Source: Microbacterium sp. CSI-V
GTDB lineage: Bacteria > Actinomycetota > Actinomycetes > Actinomycetales > Microbacteriaceae
Direction of reading: 5' to 3'
Assembly (NCBI RefSeq): GCF_001984105.1
Contig: NZ_MTQM01000007.1
Span: 434,001-498,000 of the forward strand
DNA length: 64,000 nt
This document shows positions 59,268 through 64,000 of the stretch, piece after piece (the first letter of the stretch is position 1; every line of letters starts with the position of its first letter). The translations under genes and the position numbers were made by a program. The notes below the pieces were generated by a model. It had not been told where the DNA came from and searched no databases. It saw only the letters and a program-made list of their open reading frames with translations.

Positions 59268-59513
59268 ATGGCGATGAGCGACCCGTTCCTGCCCGTGCAC
59301 CGGGGAGCGCCCGATCGGGACGGACGCGAGATCGACATCGATCACGACGAGGACGTGATCATCGAGGACGGCGACGACGGGGATGCCGTGAGGCTCCCGT
59401 CGTCGGCCGCGGCTCCTCCGTTCCGCACGCCGGCCCCGGGCGACCGCGTCACCCAGGGACGGCTGGACGACGACCTCGGCGTGGCCGGCTCTCCGCGCTC
59501 GGGCGGTGAGTGA
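59268..59513 (+). CDS. Small acidic hypothetical protein
   Basis: 81 residues with a GGAGGA ribosome site ten bases before the ATG. The centre is strongly acidic (REIDIDHDEDVIIEDGDDGD, about 20-39) and the rest is Pro/Ala/Gly-rich, so it is probably disordered. I do not recognise a family. It follows the hydrolase gene by 27 bases and is likely co-transcribed. Confidence 0.55.
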   Translation: MAMSDPFLPVHRGAPDRDGREIDIDHDEDVIIEDGDDGDAVRLPSSAAAPPFRTPAPGDRVTQGRLDDDLGVAGSPRSGGE

Positions 59514-59593
59514 GGGGCGCCTGGTGCGCCCTCGGGATCGACGGCATCCGGATGCCGTGAACGTCCGCCGCGTCCGGCGCCGTCCCGCCCGCG

Positions 59594-60487
59594 TCACCGC
59601 GTGCGCGTCACCGCTTCGAGGTCGTTCACCGCGGCGGCGACGTCTTCCGCGAACAGCAGGGCGATGTCGGAGTGCGTCGCCGCCGGCAGCTCGCGGCAGA
59701 CCGACCCCGCGGGCAGAGCCGCGTCGTACATCCGGCGCAGGGCCGCACCCTGCTCACGCAGGTCGTCGTCACTGCTGAACTGCGCCTGGAGCGGATCGAT
59801 CGCGCCCGCCCGCAGGACGATCGTCGGGGCGGCGAAGGGTCCGGACCCGAGCTCGTCGAGGATCTCGATGAAGTTCGCCCCTTCTCGCGGCCCGGTCCGC
59901 AGGCCGTCGGCGGCGTGGCGAGCGCGCACGAGCTCGCGAACCTCGGGCGGCAGGTCGGCGGTGACCGACTCCCGCCATCGGCGACCGGCAGCGCGATGCT
60001 CATCGGTGACGACGACGGCCGTCGAGGCGTTGGCGTCGATGCGGAGCCGCTCCGGCATCGCCTCGTTCCACGCGCCGTGGACGGGGTCGAGCAGGACCAT
60101 GCCCGCGACGCGGTCGGGGAACAGCTGGGCGAACCGTTGCGCGTACGCGCCGCCGAGGGAATGCCCCACCAGGATGACGGCCCCCGTCACGCCCAGCGCA
60201 CGCAGCAGGGAATCGAGCTCCTCCGCGACCGCGGCCGCCGTCCGCGGGAGCGCGACGGGAGAGCTCCAGCCGGTGCCCGCCCGGTCGTAGATGACACCGG
60301 CCCGAGAGCGAGTCACGCTCTCGTAGCTCTGCCACAGGTCGAGCCCCATTTCACCCGAGCCGGGGAGGAAGACCGCGCACGGGCCCGGTCCCTCCCGCGT
60401 GTCGACCCACAGCCGACGGCCGTCCACGTCGACGAATCGACCGATCGGCGGTGTCGTATCGGTCAGGGTCTGCGCCTGCTGATCCAC
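59594..60487 (-). CDS. Alpha/beta hydrolase
   Basis: 297 residues from a GTG at 60487. The oxyanion part is VFLPGSGEMGLDLW, the nucleophile elbow is GHSLGGAYAQRFA, and the acid and His are in GAIDPL and ATHSDIALL. It resembles the proline-iminopeptidase/haloperoxidase-like group without decisive features. It is divergent from nothing close and follows the GyrI-like gene on the same strand after 50 bases. The start has no strong ribosome site. Confidence 0.83.
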   Translation of the reverse strand: MDQQAQTLTDTTPPIGRFVDVDGRRLWVDTREGPGPCAVFLPGSGEMGLDLWQSYESVTRSRAGVIYDRAGTGWSSPVALPRTAAAVAEELDSLLRALGVTGAVILVGHSLGGAYAQRFAQLFPDRVAGMVLLDPVHGAWNEAMPERLRIDANASTAVVVTDEHRAAGRRWRESVTADLPPEVRELVRARHAADGLRTGPREGANFIEILDELGSGPFAAPTIVLRAGAIDPLQAQFSSDDDLREQGAALRRMYDAALPAGSVCRELPAATHSDIALLFAEDVAAAVNDLEAVTRTR

Positions 60488-60533
60488 GTCACCACCGTAG
60501 CGAGCAGCCAGAGGCGAGCCGTGGCTCACGGAT

Positions 60534-60545
60534 CGGACTAGTCCG
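60534..60545. repeat. CTAG-centred palindrome at the GyrI-like gene stop
   Basis: CGGACTAGTCCG is a perfect palindrome that contains the TAG stop codon of the GyrI-like gene. It resembles the palindrome at 57122 in holding ACTAGT at its centre. Confidence 0.4.
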
Positions 60546-61179
60546 GATGCCGCGCAGTCGCCGTCTCGATCACGGGTTGGCGAAGGATGGTGCGGAGCTT
60601 GTCGGGAGTGACGCGGCGGACGTCGCTCAGGTAGATCTCGTGATGCTTCCCGCTCAGGCTGAATCCCTGACCGGGGATGAATCCGTGGTGCATCTCGTCC
60701 AGCACGGCCGCTTCGTCGTCGAAGGAACCGAAGTGCAGTGTCTGCACGCACCGCCCCTCGGCGAGGGTCTCGATCCGGACGTCCGCGACCCGCCCCGCCG
60801 ACCCGGCGGCTCTCACGATGTCGACGGCCGCCTCGACCATCGCGTCGTCGATCCACTCGGGAACGAGGAGCATCATCGTCCAGTTCCACCGCGACTTGTC
60901 TCTGGCCACGGTGAAGGCATCCATGTCATCCGCCCACCACAGGCCCTCCAACGGAGGCACCACGTAGTCGCGGCCGAGGTCGCGTCTGCTCGCGAACTTC
61001 AGCTTGTACGCGACGGGGTAGAGCGCCTGCAGCGCCTGGGTGTAGGCCGGCGAGGTGTTGGGGTCGCCGTGCCCGTCGATCATCAGGTAGCGCGTCTCGG
61101 GGATCTCGACGACCCTGAACTGCCCGGTCCTGGCCTGATAACCGTCGAGGGACTTCTTGAAGTCGATCTTGGCCGCCAT
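60538..61179 (-). CDS. GyrI-like small-molecule-binding domain protein
   Basis: 213 residues. The opening VVEIPETRYLMIDGHGDPNTSPAYTQALQALYPVAYKLKF is that of the GyrI-like/SHS2 ligand-binding proteins, which act as effector domains of MerR/AraC regulators or as free binding proteins. No DNA-binding domain is attached. A GAGGAG ribosome site precedes the ATG at 61179. It may bind xenobiotics or act as an enzyme; neither is shown. Confidence 0.85.
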   Translation of the reverse strand: MAAKIDFKKSLDGYQARTGQFRVVEIPETRYLMIDGHGDPNTSPAYTQALQALYPVAYKLKFASRRDLGRDYVVPPLEGLWWADDMDAFTVARDKSRWNWTMMLLVPEWIDDAMVEAAVDIVRAAGSAGRVADVRIETLAEGRCVQTLHFGSFDDEAAVLDEMHHGFIPGQGFSLSGKHHEIYLSDVRRVTPDKLRTILRQPVIETATARHPD

Positions 61180-61251
61180 GGTGCTCCTCCGCTCGCTCCG
61201 CCAGCCTGGCAGAGGCGGCGTCACCTCGCGCGGCCCCGGCGCGACGGACCG

Positions 61252-61854
61252 CTAGATCCAGCCGCGCTCGCGCGCGTGGATCGTCGCCTGCTGACGGCTC
61301 GCCAGCCCCAGCTTGCCGAGCACCGACGAGACGTGGTTGCGCACGGTCCCTCCCGAGAGGTGGAGGGATGCCGCGATCTCGGCGACCGTCTCACCGCGGG
61401 CGCCCGCCCGGAGGACGTCGAGCTCCCGGTCGGTGAGCGGACTCCGCTCGTCGCTCAGCGCGTCGGCCGCGATCTCGGGGTCGACGTACCGGCGGCCGGA
61501 GGCGACCTCGCGGATCACCGCGGCCACGTCATCCGCCGGTCGGGATTTCGGGAGGAAGCCGTTCACTCCCGCGCGGAGCGCGCGCCGCAGCACGCCGGGC
61601 CGCGCGTGGCGGGTGACGATGACGCACCGCGACGGCACGCGCCGCAGGATCCGTGCCGCGGTGTCGATGCCGTCCAGGCCGGGCATCTCGAGGTCGAGGA
61701 GGCAAACGTCGGGCCGCAGCCGTTCGGCCTCGGCGAGCGCCGTCTCGCCGTCGCGGCATTCGGCCACGACCTCGAGGTCGTCCTCCAGGCGCAGGAGCGC
61801 GGCGAGCGCCGTGCGGATCATGTCTTCGTCGTCGGCGATGAGCACCCGGATCAC
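61252..61854 (-). CDS. NarL/FixJ-family response regulator
   Basis: 200 residues from a GTG at 61854. The receiver has Asp8-Asp9 and phospho-acceptor Asp54 (LLDLEMPGLDG), and Lys near PKSRPAD. The LuxR-type helix-turn-helix is LTDRELDVLRAGARGETVAEIA through SGGTVRNHVSSVLGKLG. It overlaps the kinase gene by four bases (GTGA) and forms a two-component pair with it. The targets probably include the divergent membrane gene at 63150. Confidence 0.93.
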   Translation of the reverse strand: MIRVLIADDEDMIRTALAALLRLEDDLEVVAECRDGETALAEAERLRPDVCLLDLEMPGLDGIDTAARILRRVPSRCVIVTRHARPGVLRRALRAGVNGFLPKSRPADDVAAVIREVASGRRYVDPEIAADALSDERSPLTDRELDVLRAGARGETVAEIAASLHLSGGTVRNHVSSVLGKLGLASRQQATIHARERGWI

Positions 61855-63011
61855 GCGGCGACCTCCTCGGGCACGCGGACGGTGAGGCGGAAACGATCGT
61901 CGAGGCGGGTGGCATCCATGTCGCCGCCCAGCGCTCCGACCCGCTCGGCGATTCCGGAGAGGCCGGCGCCGTCGCTCACCGGGGTCGTGGCGACCCGGAA
62001 GTCGTTCTCGACGACCAGCACCCACGTCCCGTCCTGTCGGACGAGCGAGAGGGATGCCGACACCCCACCGCCGTGTTTGAGCACATTGGTCGTCGACTCG
62101 CGCACCACCGGCCCGAGCACGTCAGCCGGCGCACGGTCCGCGGTCGCATCGACGTTCAGGTCGACGGTGAGGCCGGCGGCACGCAGAAGGTCGGCGGCGT
62201 TGGCAAGTTCGTCCGGGAGGGGAACGCCGCGGAAGCGCGCCGCGAGATCGCGGGTTCCGCGGCGGGCGTCGTCGACGCTGGCCCGGGCGGCGCGCACCTG
62301 GTCTCCCGCGGCTTCGGGATCCCGCGCCATCATCTTCTCGGCCAGTTCGAGCTGCAGCGCGATCACCTGCAGATGGTGGCCCTGCAGGTCGTGGAGGTCG
62401 CCCGCGAGCCGCAGTCGCTCCTGGGCGGCGGCGAGGCGGCCTTCGGCACGGCGCGCACGATCGAGTTCGCAGACGATGTCCCACCACCACAGCGAGGTCG
62501 CCGTCAGCGGGGGCAGGAGCGCCACGAAGAACGGCAGGGCGAAGACCTGCGCGTAGCCCTCGGGTTGCAGGCGCGTGACCTCGATCAGCCACACCGCCAC
62601 GATCACCACGATCGACAGCACGGCCAGGCGCACCCGCACGCCCGCGCGCCACCGCACCAGGCACAGGGTCTGCGCGGCGAACCCCACGCCGAGCAGGAGC
62701 GACCCGGTCGACATCCCCATCGCCACGGCTGCCACGATCCCCGACACGACGAGCGGCCACACCGGCCGTCGAGCGGTGACATCGGCGTCGTCGAGAGGCT
62801 CGCGGCGGTAGCGCACGAGCAGAAGCACCGCGGATGCCAGCGACCCGGCGACGCCGAGCAGATTCAGGACGAGGGCCGTCGGGGCACCCTCGGCGAACAC
62901 CCCGATCGTCCAGGTGACGGCCGCGAACGCGTGGAGGAAGAGGATCGACGACGCGGTGTACCACCACGTGACGCTCACGTCACGGGCGTAGGCGGCGGTC
63001 GGGGTGATCAC
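61851..63011 (-). CDS. Sensor histidine kinase (HisKA_3 class)
   Basis: 386 residues from a GTG at 63011 (a GTG at 63020 is also possible; no strong ribosome site exists for either). Five to six membrane segments (about 12-165) are followed by the HisKA_3 dimerisation helix with LAGDLHDLQGHHLQVIALQ and a HATPase_c end (GAGLSGIAERVGALGG). It is of the DesK/LiaS kind, which often senses membrane state or antibiotics. The divergent gene upstream is a membrane protein, the usual arrangement for a regulated target. Confidence 0.9.
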   Translation of the reverse strand: MITPTAAYARDVSVTWWYTASSILFLHAFAAVTWTIGVFAEGAPTALVLNLLGVAGSLASAVLLLVRYRREPLDDADVTARRPVWPLVVSGIVAAVAMGMSTGSLLLGVGFAAQTLCLVRWRAGVRVRLAVLSIVVIVAVWLIEVTRLQPEGYAQVFALPFFVALLPPLTATSLWWWDIVCELDRARRAEGRLAAAQERLRLAGDLHDLQGHHLQVIALQLELAEKMMARDPEAAGDQVRAARASVDDARRGTRDLAARFRGVPLPDELANAADLLRAAGLTVDLNVDATADRAPADVLGPVVRESTTNVLKHGGGVSASLSLVRQDGTWVLVVENDFRVATTPVSDGAGLSGIAERVGALGGDMDATRLDDRFRLTVRVPEEVAA

Positions 63012-63027
63012 CCGGGCCACTGTACGT

Positions 63028-63093
63028 GCGTGACATCCGTCATGGGTGGTGCCTGGGCCCCTCGGGCGCCGCCACCCCTGACCGATGTCATGC
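63028..63093. promoter_or_regulatory. Inverted pair of possible response-regulator sites in divergent promoter
   Basis: GCGTGACATCC (63028-63038) is the near-complement of CGATGTCATGC (63083-63093), with nine of eleven bases matching. They lie between the kinase gene and the divergent membrane gene and could be bound by the NarL-type regulator. Confidence 0.4.
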
Positions 63094-63149
63094 GGGGTCG
63101 TGACGCCGCGACACTGTCGCGCACCCGCGGAAACGTCTGCGATGGAAGC

Positions 63150-63794
63150 ATGTCCTCCCCCACCACCCGAGCGCCGCACTGGCGCCGCCCATTCGCACTG
63201 ATCCGCGAGAACCGTCGTACCTACGCGATCATCACCGGCTCCACCTACGGGCTGTTCGCCATCGGTTTCGTGATCGGTCTGCTCTTCCCCGCGCTCCCCG
63301 CCGCGCGCGCCGCCACGCTCGCCACCGACGGGACGGGCGACCTCGTCGGCGCGGTCGCCGCGTCGGCTCCGCTGTTCGCCCTCGTGATCCTGGCCGTGAA
63401 CGTGCTGCGGCTCAGCCTTCTGACGATCGTCGTCCCGTCGCTGATCGTGCCGTTCGCCGGGCTCGCGTTCTTCGCGTACTGGCTGGTCGAGACCGGCATC
63501 ACGCTCGTGCCGTCGACCCCGCTCACGTGGGTGGCGATGATCCCCCACTCCCTCACCGTGCTCATCGAGCTCCAGGCGTACGCACTGGTGGCGCTCGGCG
63601 CGTTCCTCCTCGGACGCGCCTGGCTCCGCCCCGCGCAGGTCGGGGCGCCGACCCGCCGCGCCGGATACCTGCGGGGCCTCACGAGTCTCGGCATCCTGTC
63701 GATCCCCGCGTTCGTCCTGCTGGTGATCGGGGCCGTGTGGGAGGCCTACTCCCTGCGCTACCTGGTCTTCCCGCTGAGCGAGGTGCTGCTGTGA
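63150..63794 (+). CDS. SpoIIM/DUF95-like membrane protein
   Basis: 214 residues with about five membrane segments. The middle part (NVLRLSLLTIVVPSLIVPFAGLAFFAYW) and the end (IPHSLTVLIELQAYALVALGAFLLGRAWLRP, with His and Glu in a helix) fit the SpoIIM/DUF95 pattern, often found next to membrane-remodelling or two-component genes. Function is not known in non-sporulating actinobacteria. The ATG at 63150 has GGAAG close by. The stop overlaps the next GTG. Confidence 0.68.
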   Translation: MSSPTTRAPHWRRPFALIRENRRTYAIITGSTYGLFAIGFVIGLLFPALPAARAATLATDGTGDLVGAVAASAPLFALVILAVNVLRLSLLTIVVPSLIVPFAGLAFFAYWLVETGITLVPSTPLTWVAMIPHSLTVLIELQAYALVALGAFLLGRAWLRPAQVGAPTRRAGYLRGLTSLGILSIPAFVLLVIGAVWEAYSLRYLVFPLSEVLL

Positions 63795-64000
63795 CGGCCC
63801 GTCGCCCCCGTTCCCTGCGGGCGCGACTCGCGGAGCGACGGGCGCGCGCCGGCGACGGTCGGCCCCTCGCCCCGTTCCGCTGGTGGCAGGTGCTGAGCCG
63901 GTCGCAGCTCTCCCTGCGAATTCCGGATGCCACCGGCCGGACGATCGAGTACACGGTCGACGTGCATCAGCTCGGCGACAGCGACGACGGCGACGTGCGC
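63791..64000 (+). CDS. Unknown protein, 3' end cut by window edge
   Basis: The frame is open from a GTG at 63791, which overlaps the previous stop (GTGA), to the window end; 70 residues are visible. The start is very basic (TARRPRSLRARLAERRARAG), followed by WWQVLSRSQLSLRIPDATGR and a beta-type stretch with IEYTVDVHQLGDSDDGDV. It is coupled to the SpoIIM-like gene and is probably its partner. The family cannot be told from the fragment. Confidence 0.65.
   Translation, partial: MTARRPRSLRARLAERRARAGDGRPLAPFRWWQVLSRSQLSLRIPDATGRTIEYTVDVHQLGDSDDGDVR

Overview
The window looks like chromosomal DNA of a high-GC actinobacterium, most probably a member of Microbacteriaceae such as Microbacterium. 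I base this on the very high GC content, frequent GTG starts, the actinobacterial gene orders perM-purN-purH and sucC-sucD, a monomeric isocitrate dehydrogenase, and the saturating word GGATGCC/GGCATCC. The genus is an inference from sequence style; no marker gene or rRNA is present. I see no tRNA, rRNA, CRISPR array, transposase, integrase or phage gene.

Left part (1-31 kb). A homoprotocatechuate (4-hydroxyphenylacetate) meta-cleavage operon opens the window: an RraA-like gene cut by the edge, a GntR regulator, then hpaE, hpaD, hpaH and hpaI, closed by a strong terminator. A one-carbon pair follows, folD and glyA, with a ZTP (pfl) riboswitch in the glyA leader. Next come a small membrane protein overlapping a GlcD-type FAD oxidase, an L,D-transpeptidase, monomeric icd, a GNAT acetyltransferase, a heterodimeric ABC exporter with a long leader, an AlkA/Ada plus Ogt alkylation-repair pair, and an MFS transporter divergent from a LysR regulator. 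A glycan-uptake operon (lacI, binding protein, two permeases, GH130 phosphorylase, secreted alpha/alpha-barrel-like protein) ends this part.

Middle (31-43 kb). This holds a flavin disulfide oxidoreductase, a DUF1697 protein, perM-purN-purH, an F420-type nitroreductase-like protein, an NCS2 purine permease and sucCD. A palindrome in front of sucC closely resembles one in front of icd, which suggests one regulator for both TCA-cycle genes.

Right part (42.7-57.1 kb) is the most unusual block. A tightly overlapping minus-strand cluster joins glycan genes (GT4, flippase, GT2) to a complete partner-switch set (STAS, SpoIIE-type phosphatase with a probable GAF domain, RsbW-like kinase, second STAS), then a lone receiver domain and a membrane endonuclease/exonuclease/phosphatase-fold protein. 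Divergent from it lie a hybrid histidine kinase with its own receiver and Hpt domains, a 1113-residue polytopic membrane protein and a polysaccharide pyruvyl transferase. The layout reads as a signalling unit for making or exporting a surface glycan. The last 7 kb carries small metabolic genes, two alpha/beta hydrolases, a GyrI-like protein, a NarL-type two-component pair and a SpoIIM-like membrane protein.

A second theme runs through the spacers: several unrelated families of 50-75 bp double inverted repeats, each built from one short word used twice directly and twice inverted. Members of one family recur at distant intergenic sites in this window.
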